From Xylogone sp. PMI_703 (Eukaryota; Ascomycota; Leotiomycetes): a DNA stretch of 64,000 bases. The notes under the pieces were generated by a model that saw nothing but the letters and a program-made list of their open reading frames with translations, ran no database searches and had not been told where the DNA came from. A program made the translations under genes and the position numbers. Shown here in pieces: positions 1 through 13,436 of the stretch. The stretch covers positions 4,650,001-4,714,000 of the forward strand of contig JAJTUQ010000001.1 in assembly GCA_021399445.1 (NCBI GenBank). The letters run 5' to 3'. The stretch's first letter is position 1. Each line of letters opens with the position of its first letter.

Positions 1-1884
1 GGATACGTGCATAAGTAACACGCAGCAAGAGGAGCTTAGCAAACGACGCAGCTCTTGGTTTCTGCTTTGCAAGTCTAAGAGCTTTGTATTTTCTAGCTTG
101 GGGCTATCTTTTGAAGTGACATGCAGTGAGGCGAACCAGATGAAACGGCAGGAGAGAAAAGAGACGGGGATCCCTCCCTTTACTTGCAAAGAGAAATCGA
201 CCTACACTGCTGGGTGGGCCGGGGAAGCATTCCTGTTCCTGGCACCGAGAGCCATATCATAATTAGCAAGAAGCAAAGAGCTATTGAATTATGATGAGGG
301 AGGGTTAGACAAGAGGCAATGGTGCGATATGGCCGGAGCATGGCTCCTGAGTGGATGGAAGCCCTGCCCGTCCTCTCTTCTGGTGAATCAGGAATCCGAC
401 TGCCCCGCGGCACTCTGACTGGCGTCGAGTCATAGCAGTTAGGCAATCGTCCTCTTCTTGCGCCTTTTGTTGCTTTTGGCCGGCATTGTCGTTGATCATA
501 GCAACGGCGATAGGCCCGTTGCTAGGTGGCAGGTTTGGAGAGACGGGGATGGGGAGGAAATGACGACGGCCATTCGCTGCCGAGGGGTTGCGACGCGTGA
601 GACGTGCTGGGGCGTGTAAAGAGCTTGCAGGCCGCTAGAAATGCGGTGGCTGGGGTCTCGCTCCCGTCGCCTCTCCTCTGCGCCCAGCGCTCTGCCAGCG
701 AGAGCTTCTGTCTGCCGCGCGCACCCTCGGAAATCCCAGCAACTCCATCAATAAAGCTTCAATTTATATTCTTTGAATTATATGTAGATTCCGTGCTTGC
801 TAATTGATTGCGTCGATTGCCAACCGTGTAAAATAGATGTGTGCGCCAGTTGTGGTGAGCTCCAGGGCATGTTGCGCTTGCGAGAAGAGCCTCAATGAAC
901 CAGAGCAGTTTGCGCATAGCTGCGGATACGACAGCAACACTTGGCAAGAGCAGGCGCACCGGATGGTAATCTCGTCGCAAGATGCCGCATGTGCCTCCTA
1001 GACCACGTTGACTCGTTAGCTCATCTCAATCTCTTTGCTGGAGTTGGGCTGCGTAGCTGTGGTGGTAAGGGCAATGGATCGCTAGAGACCAGCTCATCTG
1101 GTACACTGAGAGCCGAATGCTCGCGCAGACACGACCGATAACCTTATGCAGTGAGCAGGCCGTGTCACTCCTAATCTGTCAGCGCTGCGCTCAAGAAAGG
1201 GAAAGGGAGAGCAGAGGAAAGACCGGAGGGAAGGCTTCCTGCGCAGGAACAGAACTGCTGCCAATTAGCTGCTATCTGCGAGCACTCCTGGCCGTGTAAC
1301 CCACCCTGGCTCCCCTTTGTCCTCCTCTCTTGTTCCTCTTCCTTTTCTTACCTCCTGTGGTTGTTTGCCGGTTCTGGCCCCTGATATATGTAGCTGAAGA
1401 CATCTGCGGGTGAGTCACAGTGGCCATGGATGCGAAACTCCTTCAAGCCTTCTCTTCCAGGGCGTGAGATTTCCCCTTATGGCGACCCATCCTGGGTTCG
1501 ATGAATGTGGCTGTTAATGGCTACGACCAATAGTGGCAAGCAGAGCCGCAGTTGGACTAAAGTATTACCATTTTCCTGTGATATCATTTCTCAAACCAGT
1601 ATCACTTGCATGGATAAGGAACAAAAGAAAAGTCATTTCTTCTTTGTTATAAAACAGGGTAAAAGAGGGGGAAAGTGAAGTTTTGAATTGTCGTCCAGTT
1701 AGCGATTACTCGGGCCCTGTTCTACGTTACTATTTCCTCCCCTTTGGTTCACTATCTGCCTCCAAGTTCTCTATATCTAGTTGTGTTTGTCTCTTTCTCT
1801 AATCAACCTTAATATTCCATTTCTCAGAAACCATCTTCACCGTTCAGCTATCTCTTCAAATCCAAGCTACTAATTACCATCACC
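1..1884. other. Left-edge non-coding region upstream of the SANT/Myb-like gene
   Basis: No gene can be supported here. Only open frames under 90 codons occur, they overlap on both strands, and none has a recognisable domain. The last 150 bases before the ATG at 1885 are pyrimidine-rich, as is usual for fungal core promoters and 5' leaders, so the right part probably holds the promoter of the next gene. The left part could hold the untranslated end of a gene outside the window. Confidence 0.5.
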
Positions 1885-2686
1885 ATGGGAGGTTGGGACA
1901 ACCACTCAGAGCGCGACCTGCTGCTCGCGGTTATTGATGAGGGCAGCCTGAAGTCAATTGATTGGGAATCCGTCTCTAGACGTATGGCTGCACAGGGCCA
2001 CTCTTATAGCAAGGAGGGTTGCAGGTGTGTACCTTTATCTTATACTCATTCCACAAATCACTCTACCTACGTCACACTTAGCTATTTTGGTACCTACCTG
2101 AAGATCGTTGTGCGACTGATCTAAATATCATCATTATCTCTCTTTCTCTTACCTTTACTCTCACCCCATAGCAAATATCAAAAGGTTTCTCTTTCTCACC
2201 ATCAATAATTTCTATCTTTCCTGTCTACTTGTTCATCTTATTCAAAGCTTCAAACATATCAGCCCAACCTCCTGCAGATTCCCTCATGCGATTCTTCTCT
2301 CTTCTCTTATTCTCTATCAAGTTATTTTCGTCAAACGGAGCAATCTAATGCATTCTAGACAGCACTTTCTCAAACTGAAAAGAGAATCAGGTAAACGTGG
2401 TGGATCATCAACCAGCACACCTCGCAAGCCACGAACCCCAAAGTCCACCAAGACCAGCTCTAAGGGAACTTATGACAAGAATATGAGCTTTGACAATGCC
2501 GATAATGACGATGATGAAGAAGACCTGATGGGACAATCGCCGTCTAAAGGACAGAAGGTCAAGCGTGAGCCAAAGCAGGAGGATGATGACGAATGGAGCA
2601 CCTATGGCCAAGAGAACGTGTTGTTCAAGATGGAGGACTCAAACGCGAACGGGAAGGGCCACATTGATTTGGTCAACGAAGAGTAA
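1885..2686 (+). CDS. Small SANT/Myb-like nuclear protein, 155 aa
   Basis: Two exons, 1885-2024 and 2359-2686, joined across a 334-nt intron (GTGTGT donor, CTAG acceptor). This splice makes an Arg codon and gives a continuous 155-residue protein. Residues 1-57 look like a SANT/Myb-type DNA- or histone-binding fold: a Trp near the start (GGW), a second Trp in DWESV, and a helix ending in CRQHFLKLKRE. This layout is common in small fungal proteins annotated as Myb-like. The rest is low-complexity, with Pro/Ser/Lys-rich and Asp/Glu-rich tracts, basic patches that could act as nuclear signals, and a possible SUMO-type VKREP/VKxE motif. No catalytic residues are seen. The intron is much longer than most here, and a frame running into it would stop at 2124, so an unspliced reading gives a truncated 79-residue peptide. 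The specific target is unknown. Confidence 0.75.
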
Positions 2687-3556
2687 ATGCGCTCGTTTCC
2701 TTACATTACGTGCTTCATTTATCTTTCAAAAACCCATTCTACCAGCGTTCTTGCGGACATGACTGACATCTTGCTCCTATAGTCTCTATGAAGCATAGGT
2801 TCGCATTCTGGGCACTTATATGCACGAATGTGATAAGTGGTCAGACCACTACTCTGGTTCAATTTATACGCAATGGGAGCATGCGCGCGCTTCTTCTCTT
2901 CGGATTTTGATTTTCAGCTGGTCTGGTAGTTACGGTGTTTCCATGATGGATCATTAGGCTAGGAGTGTAACAGGACATACCAAATGATGATAGATGCAAT
3001 GGATCTTTCAAGCCAATGATATCACATGCATTGAGATAACAATTTACCAATAATCCCTATGTTAATTCGTGCTTGCTAGTCTAACCGTGACAAAGAATAA
3101 ATGAACCTCGACTGAGTATTCCTTTATAACCAGGATTCTGCTGGAGAATATATGACATTACACAGTTCTCAACAGCGTAATGGCAAATTATCAGCACTTT
3201 TAGTCAACAGCCCAACATTTGCTACGGAGGAATGCGAATATAGATTATTTTCATCCACTATCTGCAACGATAGAAAGTTAGGATACATCAAGCAAATGCA
3301 ATAATCCTCTCTGAAGTCCTTAACATTGTCCCAAGCTTTTAGGCCTATCAGAAAAATGCATAAATGAAAAGATATCCTCCACTCTGCCCGGATAAGCCCA
3401 CTCAAAGTATTTCAACGCCGGAAAAACCAATGTCATCGCATTCCAGAGTATACGTTAAATTTCCATGAATCCATCCAAGGTCTGCAAACGCCAGCTTTAC
3501 AAGGAAATGCCCTCCAGTATGCCCCGTGCCTATATACCAAAGGTTCTCGTTTCCTC
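2687..3556. other. Convergent 3' intergenic region
   Basis: About 870 bases between the 3' ends of the SANT/Myb-like gene and UFD1. Only small overlapping frames are present, without recognisable domains. It most likely holds the two 3' untranslated regions. Confidence 0.5.
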
Positions 3557-4836
3557 CTATCTCTTTCCACTACTGCTGGGACCAGTATTGCCTGGTTTCT
3601 GGGTACCTTTGTCTCCGTCCCCTTTCCTTTTTACACCGCTACGAAGTGTCTGCCCTTGCCCTGCGAAATGTGGCTTTTGAGCTTCTGCATTTTCTTTGTC
3701 CTTATCAGACTGTGTCTTCACAGGCTTGATCTCATAGCCAAAAAATAGCTTGTTAGGGGCCAGACGTAGAGGCTGTGGCCCATTTGTACGTCTCGTTGGT
3801 GGCTGAGGTTTGCTGTTGGTCGATGCATCTGCAACAGGAGTCGAAGCCTTTGGAGTGGGCGCTTTGGAACCCTTCTTTGAGATAAGTTTGTGACCAGGAA
3901 CAAGAAAGTTAGACGACGCAGCTTTAGCTCCTGAAGCTAGACTATTGGATGATGGAGCGATAGCATCATAGTTTATAGCTTGAGCCATGGTCCCTTGGCT
4001 GTGTAGCATACCTCCCTGAGGAAGACCACCTCCGACAATGCTCCGAGGGGTACTCGTGCCGCTTGTTCTGGACCTTTCAGGCTCCACATACCCTACCGGT
4101 GGTGCGAAATCAACGGATACATCAGTTTCCAACATACTGACTCCCATCTTCTCGCTCGTGGGTTTAACTTCTAGCACAGCTACATCGTAAACTGTATCGT
4201 TGTATTTAAAGCTAAAAACATCGCCTTTCGTCAGGCATGAAAAGTCTCGGAAAGCCTTCTCAAGGACAGCCTTCGGATCTGATATCTCGAGGAAGTTCGT
4301 AGACTGTGGCTGCAATTTGACTAATGTTGCCGAGTCCAAATCGGTTGATTTAATCTGTATAAGGTCGCCTGTATCCAACTGTAAAGTTTGCATCATCTAG
4401 GTGTGTATTAGTAACCAATACCACCTGCCTAATATTAGGTGGCATTTTACAAACCCAGTTCGGTAGATACACTTTTCCTTCTTCTGCTACAAATTCTAAC
4501 ACACCCGCATGCGTTAACTTATCGGCTTGGCCGTTGTAAAGTTCGAATAACATAGGGTATGTGATATGTAATCGGGAGAGCTTCTCGAGTGCGGATGGCG
4601 GCATGATCATCTTTCCTCCATAGTTAAGGTACTCGCGTTCTGCACCTGGGAGCATAACTGTGGGATAGCAACGGTAGTATTCATCAAATCTGCGTGGTGG
4701 GCCCCGTCCCATCCCCGAGCGTTGCTGCATCATTTGCTGGTACATAGCGACTGGGTCGTCACCCTCGTAGAAGCCTGAATTAAACTGATTCCATAAGCGG
4801 CGGGAAACGTAGAAGGTGCAATAATATACGTACCAT
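3557..4836 (-). CDS. UFD1: UFD1, ubiquitin recognition cofactor of Cdc48/p97, 390 aa
   Basis: With Npl4, Ufd1 delivers ubiquitylated proteins to the Cdc48 segregase for ERAD and other degradation routes. The coding parts on the minus strand are 4836-4834 (the ATG alone), 4784-4455 and 4396-3557. They are separated by introns of 49 nt (GTACGT donor, ATCAG acceptor) and 58 nt (GTTTGT donor, CCTAG acceptor). The join gives MFNSGFYEGDDPVAMYQQ at the N-terminus, which matches the family's usual MF..GFYEG start. The double-psi barrel body follows (GGKMIMPPSALEKLSRL, KVYLPNWMMQTLQL, FACL-like FSCLTKGD, VDFAPPVGYVEPER). The C-terminal 170 residues are disordered and basic, where Npl4 and Cdc48 contacts lie in relatives. 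The gene is head to head with LIN1. Identity is very secure; the one-codon first exon is inferred from splice signals and protein conservation. Confidence 0.93.
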
Positions 4837-5108
4837 TTTATATAAAATTATATAACCTCAAAATAAGTGCAGATAGAATCGTTATTGGCAGAAAATCAAA
4901 GGCCAAGTAACCGACCCTTCAGGTTGTGAGTAAGGTGGTGGTTGAGAAAGAGTGTTGAAGCTCAAGCAGGATGACGCAGGAACATCGGCTCGGATAATCT
5001 GGTGTCCGGACCAGACTATGATCAACCTTCCACGCCTTCTCAGAGTTTCCACTCAATGGAAGAAGCTTGGAGCTTGGAATAGTGGAATTTCTTGATGATC
5101 TGGAAACA
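4837..5108. promoter_or_regulatory. Compact divergent promoter between UFD1 and LIN1
   Basis: Only 272 bases separate the two start codons, so both genes must use this stretch for initiation. It is AT-rich near the UFD1 side (TATATAAAATTATATAA at about 4838-4855). An in-frame ATG at 5067 would add 14 residues to LIN1. Confidence 0.5.
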
Positions 5109-6563
5109 ATGACCTCCAGATATTCTGCAGCGCGACCGAAGCGCGCTGGTGAAGAATATGCGCGCACCCACCACGCCGGCGAGGAGGGCTCTTCGTCAAA
5201 GAAGCCTAGATTCGACCTTCGCAACCCCTCTGCTCTAGCACCTGACGAGAGGGAAGAGGATGACGTTCTTGCCGCAGACGTTATTGGTACTGGAATAGGG
5301 ACCAAACGTGGAGCGGTAAACATCGATGGCTACGACAGTGACTCCGAAAACGAAGGGTTCAACGCCAGGGCTGCGGAGCGGGCAAAGGGAAAGAAGGGCA
5401 CAGTCAATCTGGCTGAACAATTAGATGACTACAATAAAGATGGCACGAGCAAGAAAGGAGGCACGGTCAGCGCCGATATAGATGAAGATGCAGATATGTT
5501 CGCGGATTTAGAGGACGAATTCCGGGACGGCGACGAGGATGAAGAGGAAGGCAGAGCGGGGAAGAAGAAAGCTGTTCGTTTCCTGGAGGAGGATGAAATT
5601 GAGGGTCAGGTGCTCAGCAGTAAGAGTGGAGGTCATATATCAGGCAATTTTGCACTTGATCCGAGAGGAAAGCTCTCGGAACATGCTCTTGATGACCAGG
5701 AAAGCAGTGACGATGAGGAAGATGCTGCCCTAGCTGCGCAGGAAGAGGATGTTGACGAAGAAGTCGGTGCTGGTGGCTTAAAAAGGAATGCTCCCAAAGT
5801 AGATGCTTTCAACATGAAGGCGGAGCAGGAAGAAGGGAGATTTGATGAGGCAGGCAATTACGTTCGAAAAGCAGCAGACCCAGATGCAAGGCATGACAGC
5901 TGGTTGGAAGGCGTCAGCAAGAAGGAAATGAAGAAAGCAGCTCAGGCGCACGAGAAAAGAGAAGAAGAAAACCGACGGAAAATGCTCGAGGATGACGCAA
6001 TGCTCACATCGGATATTCTAAAGAACTTAATATTGCGTCTGGAAAAGGGAGAAACAGCCCTGGAAGCTCTCGCGAGACTTGGGAAAGGTCAGGCAAAAAC
6101 GAAAAAGGTTCCGAAATGGAAACTTAAGAAGCAGAAACAGGGTAATGGGGAGGAAGGAATGGAAGTGGACGAGCAGAAACCAGCAGATGATCCAGAGCAG
6201 GCTAAAATCAGAGAAGCTATTGATGCGATTACTGAGGCGGCTGACAAGCTGCTTGTTAGAGGACAAACCGAAATCTACGAGGAGGAACGAGAGATGCTTA
6301 TTCGACAGTTTCGGAGAGAAACTGGTGAGGATTGGGTTGAGCCAAAGGTGGATGTGGCTTCTGAAGACACTACGGAGGAACCAGGACCAACAAAAATGTG
6401 GGAATACAGATGGACTGATGGACGAGATGGTGGAGCTAAACAAGGCCCCTTTGACGGTCCTACTATGGCTGCGTGGCAAGATGCTGGTTACTTTGGCGAA
6501 GGGGTCGAGTTTAGACGGGCAGGGGAAGAAGGTCCCTGGAGTCGGGTTGTGGAGTTTGTATAA
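5109..6563 (+). CDS. LIN1: LIN1/CD2BP2-like U5 snRNP protein with GYF domain, 484 aa
   Basis: A single-exon gene. Its family (yeast Lin1/Snu40, human CD2BP2/U5-52K) associates with the U5 snRNP during tri-snRNP assembly. The C-terminal 60 residues carry the full GYF signature: WEYRW, then QGPFDGPTMAAWQ, then GYF, ending at VVEFV. This domain binds proline-rich peptides. The N-terminal half has the family's RPKRAGEEY and VNIDGYDSDSE motifs and long acidic tracts; the middle is charged and helical (GVSKKEMKKAAQ). I chose the ATG at 5109 because the family usually starts just before the basic KR segment; an upstream in-frame ATG at 5067 would give 498 residues. The 3' end faces RVB2 with 174 bases between the stop codons. 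Confidence 0.9.
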   Translation: MTSRYSAARPKRAGEEYARTHHAGEEGSSSKKPRFDLRNPSALAPDEREEDDVLAADVIGTGIGTKRGAVNIDGYDSDSENEGFNARAAERAKGKKGTVNLAEQLDDYNKDGTSKKGGTVSADIDEDADMFADLEDEFRDGDEDEEEGRAGKKKAVRFLEEDEIEGQVLSSKSGGHISGNFALDPRGKLSEHALDDQESSDDEEDAALAAQEEDVDEEVGAGGLKRNAPKVDAFNMKAEQEEGRFDEAGNYVRKAADPDARHDSWLEGVSKKEMKKAAQAHEKREEENRRKMLEDDAMLTSDILKNLILRLEKGETALEALARLGKGQAKTKKVPKWKLKKQKQGNGEEGMEVDEQKPADDPEQAKIREAIDAITEAADKLLVRGQTEIYEEEREMLIRQFRRETGEDWVEPKVDVASEDTTEEPGPTKMWEYRWTDGRDGGAKQGPFDGPTMAAWQDAGYFGEGVEFRRAGEEGPWSRVVEFV

Positions 6564-6737
6564 GATATCGAGGATACCCAAACAAAAATGTAAAAGTAGT
6601 TTGACGAGAACTTTTGACTGTATTTCTGGATAACCTGAACACTTGAAGCTCCACAACGATCAGCTAACCATTTAACTAATGCCCTGCTTATTTTACATAA
6701 TCTATTCCTTGAGCCTCCAAACGCCTCTTAAATTGAA

Positions 6738-8259
<1,522 letters not shown>

Positions 8260-9753
8260 GGTGTTGCAGTGTCACAGCTTGTGGTAGAAAAAAGATCAGG
8301 AATCGCGCGTAGAGCAAATGGCGATGCGGTCGAAGCTACAAAATTAAGTCCAGAAAAGGCCTAGCTGCCTTTTGGCGGTCAGCTAGGTCTGGCTCGGTAT
8401 GAAGCGAGAGCGCTTACGGTGAGGTCACTGGAATGGCTCAAATGGCAGCAGAATTTATCAGCCTTGTGCGACTGGAGTTAAAAAGTATGACCACGCTATA
8501 GAGGTCCCAGCGTGCTGATTCGCCCACTTATAAAGATTGAGGAACACAAGGGGCATTATTCAATCCAGCCAGCCAACCATGGATTGCCCCTTGTTACGTC
8601 CCTATGTGGTGTCACATGCGCTACTGTGTTTATGCCTTACCAAATCAACTTCTCTTAGGCGTCTAATAAAATGTCCTAATATTTAATGAACCGCACATTC
8701 CACATCTACACTACCGCTAACATATTATTATTCAATCGTACCTCTTAACTCCTGCGTGGAGTAGGACTCTCACGCACTATTAAACCCAAACGGCGTCGTA
8801 TGTCGTACTTTAATAATTTCCCTCGACAACCCATTCCTTTACTTTCCATTTATTAATCCCTACCCGACTCTCCAGGAGAACCCTAATCATAGAGCACAAA
8901 GGTCCATAAATCGTCCTGATTTTGCGGTTTCCGTTCTACTACGCGCCAGCCACCACCTCTTTGTTTGTCCCGAACGATCTAGCGACGCCACCAACATAGA
9001 AGACCTGCATTGCTATCCCAATCCGTATCTTTAGTGACCTTTCTGTCAATACTATTTTTATAGTCAGCTCTCGTCTTTGGGGTCGTGACCCTAACAGGAG
9101 AAGGAGTCTTCAATCTCGTTCCTAGTTACGGAAACAAACTGTTATCCTCTGCAACTTGGCCCTGTGGCGCGCTCCCGACGTGTGGAAAATTATCTTCTTT
9201 GACGGAGACCTTCCTGTTACTTACATCCTACACGAGGTCCGTGTCTATCCCGTTCGTTCGATCTCCTCTTTCAATCGCCCTTCCTTTCCCTCACCCATTC
9301 TGTTGTTGACTCCTGCTTACGGTCCTTTTCATATAGTTCTGAGGTACCGAAACCTCCCTTCGCGACGTGTATTCTAGCTACACCAGTCTAATATCTTGAC
9401 AAAGCCATCGCCCTATTCGCACTCCTGCAGTCAATCAGCTCAACCTACCTCCTTCGAATTATAATCTAGTGATTCACTTCTAGTATAAAATATCCGATAA
9501 ACAACTCCTCGCGATAACACTTTCAGTTCTACCAGACTGTCCTGGAGCTGGTTCTCTCAGGTGCAGTGTCTGGTATTGGCAATCTTAGCAGAGTGTATAA
9601 TTTAGCCACCATTCAGACTCGATGTGCCGCTTTCCAGAGACGAAACCAAACAGTGGGTATTATAGATAGGAACATTGCTTTTTATTCTTGGGTACGGCGG
9701 TGATATCACTTTATAATCTCTTCGCATTTCGGGAGCAGAAAACCAAATGATCC
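8260..9753. promoter_or_regulatory. Divergent promoter and long leader between RVB2 and the coiled-coil gene
   Basis: About 1.5 kb with no supportable gene. From roughly 8820 to 9480 the plus strand is pyrimidine-rich (CCCT, CTCT runs), which suggests a long 5' leader for the coiled-coil gene. Two short frames (9085-9309 and 9156-9377) could be upstream ORFs but show no conservation that I can judge. Confidence 0.4.
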
Positions 9754-12700
9754 ATGATGGCTGGAAATCTACGTCGTCCTTTGAGTCCCCGTAGAGATTA
9801 CAGTCCTCGTGACGACTACCGAGATTCTTATAATTACCCAGCTGAGTCTCGTGTTCGAGCTAGATCTCCTACGAGGATGCCAAAAAGGCAGCCTAGCTAC
9901 TCAAAGGAGAATCTCAGCCCCAAAGATAAAGACTACGATTCATATCCCCACTTGAGTCGCTACCAACAATATCGCCCTGGGGAGCGGACAAGGTCACCTC
10001 CACCTCCGCAGCGAACGGCCTCGAAGGTATCCCCATTAAGACGGAATGATTCAACCGGTAAGCTTCGGAGCATTGACTCTCGTACCTTCTTATCTAAGCT
10101 CCCTTAATGGCCTTCTACATACAAAATGGCTTTATTTAATTTAAAGGCTATGAGCAAAATATCTTTCCCAGTATGCTTCTCCCAAATACAGCTAACAGTA
10201 TCCTAGATTCCACAACAGCTACTATTGACAACTGTCCATCAGATACTGAAATAAAGCGTAATGCTAACCTTTATGAAAGCACCGTCGCATCCCTAGTTAG
10301 CTTATTCTCACAATTGAGTGATGAAGTCACGGACCATGCTGCTCTTAAGCTTCAACACAGTAGACTGAAACATACTCTGGAGGTCAGGACGGCAGAGTAT
10401 GACAAGGGCAAGCAGTTTCATGAGAAATATCCCTCCACGGAGGAATCTCAGAGACGCGCTAAGGAACAAGCTGAGAGCGAATTCAGATCTATAGACGAGA
10501 ACCTCTCTAAAAAAGCAACCTCCTTGAAAAATACTGCCACATCTATTGCGATACATGTTGTTCCGAACAGTATCACAACAGCACAGGAAGATCGAATAGC
10601 GCTAGAGAAACTCCGTGAACGGTGTAATACCTTAGAAACAACTTGCAAAGAGCTTGAGAGGAAATATCAAGAGCAAAAGAAGATCTGTGATGAGCAGCTA
10701 CAGCACTCATCCAAGTTGAGCTTGAGGTGCGAAGAACTCGAGAAGAAGCAGAAGGTCCAGCAAGATAGCTCTACCATGATGAAGACTCGACAGGACAAAT
10801 TAGAGGAACAACTGAAGACTGAGGCAGTTGCAAATCGTGATATAGTCTCTTCAAATGCAAAAATAGGCGACATTGAAGCTAAACTATCAGAAATGTCAGC
10901 CGAGATAGTTAAGGAAAGGAGTAGACTTGAAACAGAAGTCAAGACTCTAGCTGAAAAGAATACTGACCTCTCCGTTCAAGTGCAGTCACATCGCACACTA
11001 CAGACAGACCTTAACAAACTCAAAGAAAATTTGCATAAAGAGGTCGCTGGGTGTCGGGAACTAATTGAACACAGTAACAGTGAATCGGACAAGTTACAAC
11101 GAGATATTAACTTTAAGGAGCTTGAGAATTTAAAGGATACCGTAGTTAAGCTTCAGCACAGAATATATGGTGATGGATCGACGACTAAAGGTTTAGATGA
11201 CACCGTTTTCGAGCTAGCGCTCGACGAACAGCGCTTCCGAAATGAGCTAGAGAAGCTTCAAAAAACGGATGAACGAATAACTGCTGAGTTAAGAGAGAGG
11301 GACAAAAAGCTCCTCGACGAACTTAAAGAGAGAGATGCCAGGGTCTCTGCATTGGAAAGCACCGCCGTGACAGAAAAAATCCTTTCTTTGCGCATCGCAG
11401 CCGTTAGAGATGATTTCTCGAACGCGCTAAAGAATATTGAAAAAGTACTTGAAAGAAAGTCCGCGGAACTAGGCATTACTAAAGAAGACATCCTAAAAGA
11501 GGTTTCGAGCCCATTGAACACACACGTCTCTAGACAGGATGGCGAGGTAGCTGAAGATACTACTAGACCCGCTGTAGTGTCTAAGGCTGAGTTTGATGAA
11601 TTTAAAAAGAACATCGCTGATTTTAGGGCTGGTCAAGAGAAAGCCGATGAAATTACTGGAAGTTTTCTCTCGGCGTTACAAGATGATACAAGGAAACTAG
11701 CCGCTTGGACCAAAAAGCTCCTCAGTCTACCAAATGACCTAGAGCAAGTAAAGGACGAGTTAAAGAATGAAATAACAATCGCACACACTCGAATTAAGGC
11801 CTTAGAATCTCAAGCTTCTTCCGTTAATCAGCGCTTAGAAGAGCTCGACAAATTGCGCGACTTGCTAAAGGTGCACAACAAGAAGCTAGAAGTGGCAACT
11901 TCACTTCCAGCTAGCTTTAAGGAACTCAAGGACACACAAGATCAGCAAGACCAGTTTTTAAGCACGATGCGCAATGAAATAGGGAAGCTTCAATCTCTTC
12001 AAAAGACAATGGAAGATCGCGTTTCGCGCCAGTCAACCCTAGAGCACGAAATACACCATAAGTCGATGTCTCCAAAATTAAACCAGCCCGTACCACCTAG
12101 AGCAAACGGCACACAGACCCCATCACGAGTGGCGTCTCCTGTGATTCCGTCCCATAAAGAGGGCGTCATTCAACCGTCTCAACAAGCTCAAGACGCAGTT
12201 CGGCCATCTTCCATTGCAAGCCAGAAGGCGAACGAAGCTTTGGCCAATAGACTTGATGCAGCCGAGCTAGGCATCCGAACTCTGGCTGCTCGTATGGATA
12301 ATATCAACACGATGGACCTCGCACAGAATATGCTTGTGCAACTCGAAAATGTCTATCCGAATCTCCGTAATGTAGAGGCTTCAATTAACCTGCACGGACA
12401 GGCACTCAACGAATTAAAAAATCAATGTCAGGTATATTCCTCGAATATAGGCCTTCTGAACCGAATTGTCAATAAACTCGACGAAATAGCTGCACAGGTT
12501 CGAGTCATGCGAGACAGTAAGAACCTTCCTGCATCAGGTGCAGATAAGATCACAGAAGGTCTACAAAGGATTGCACATGAGGTAGTTTCAGCTACACAGG
12601 GCCAAGGACAGCGGCCTGCAAGGCTCGATCAGCGCTCTAATAGCTACGAGTTTCCTTCCCAACAGCTACCTTCCACATCTGCCAGTCGCGTCGTCTCCCA

Positions 12701-12818
12701 AGGGTCTCTAAAAAGGAAGTCCCCGAATACAGTTGTAACTTCTGTGGGGCCAGATGGACAGCCCCTGAAGAGGGTACGCACGCAGACTGATGGGGAGAAC
12801 AATCCCAATCCCCGGTAA
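9754..12818 (+). CDS. Large coiled-coil protein, 991 aa, function unknown
   Basis: Two exons, 9754-10057 and 10147-12818, joined across an 89-nt intron (GTAAGC donor, TTAAAG acceptor) that restores a Gly codon. I do not recognise the family. Residues 1-100 are Arg/Ser/Tyr-rich with SPRRDYSPRDD-like repeats and SP sites, so probably disordered and phosphorylated. Residues of about 130-400 and 500-680 are dense in E, K, L and Q with heptad character, typical of long coiled coils. A Pro/Ser linker follows at about 690-740, then a second helical block (AELGIRTLAARMDNI). The C-terminus has a bipartite basic stretch (LKRKSP ... LKRVRTQ) fit for nuclear import. No ATPase head or kinase motif is visible, so it is not an SMC protein. 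A structural role in chromatin, septum or spindle pole is possible but unproven. Confidence 0.75.
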
Positions 12819-13436
12819 TACGGCCTCTAGGAAATCAGCATGAATCGACCACATAGGGCTCTTAACTCTGGGAGCTCTTGAGGGCAGTTAGCGCTCTCTA
12901 TGATCATCACTTTTTTGGGGTTTCCGGAGTTACGTGGTTCAGTTAACAAAAGGATTGCATACAAAAAGGGCTTACATTCTATTTATTTTGTAATTTTTCA
13001 GTAAGCTGCCTGTAGAGATAGTTCTTGCCGGGTATTGTAGAGTTGTTTTTTGTACAGATACCCATATTTCTTATCTTGGGCGGTTCCAGTCCCAGGAAGA
13101 GGCTCTGGCTCTTAAGTAGTTAGGTAGCTTTTAAGGGAAACGTATACTTATAAATTTAATCTGTCTGGCCGTTGGCTTTATTATGCACAAGTCGCCAGAT
13201 GGTGATGTTTTAGGAGCTCTACAGAGGGGCTGGCCTACACGTGATATCATTGTGGGAAAGCTCTATGTCGAAAGTAGAAACCTCGCTTAGCAAAATACCT
13301 TACCTCGATCGATGATCATCCGATCTCAACTACTGACTGTCAATTGAGGAACACAAACCAGCAGTCGCACACAATCAATTGAGTCTTCTATCCTTTGTAT
13401 TGCATCTCAGCAATTCCGTTCACTCTCCCCACAGCC
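12819..13436. other. Intergenic region upstream of COX5
   Basis: About 620 bases holding the 3' end of the coiled-coil gene and the promoter of the cytochrome oxidase gene. No open frame of interest is present. Confidence 0.4.

Noticed and set aside
1480..1510. GGGTTCGATGAAT as a tRNA B box
   Set aside because: No matching A box, anticodon stem or acceptor stem around it.
6027..6656. 209-codon minus-strand frame over LIN1
   Set aside because: Antisense shadow of the charged Lys/Glu-rich LIN1 C-terminal half; low-complexity Phe/Leu/Ser content.
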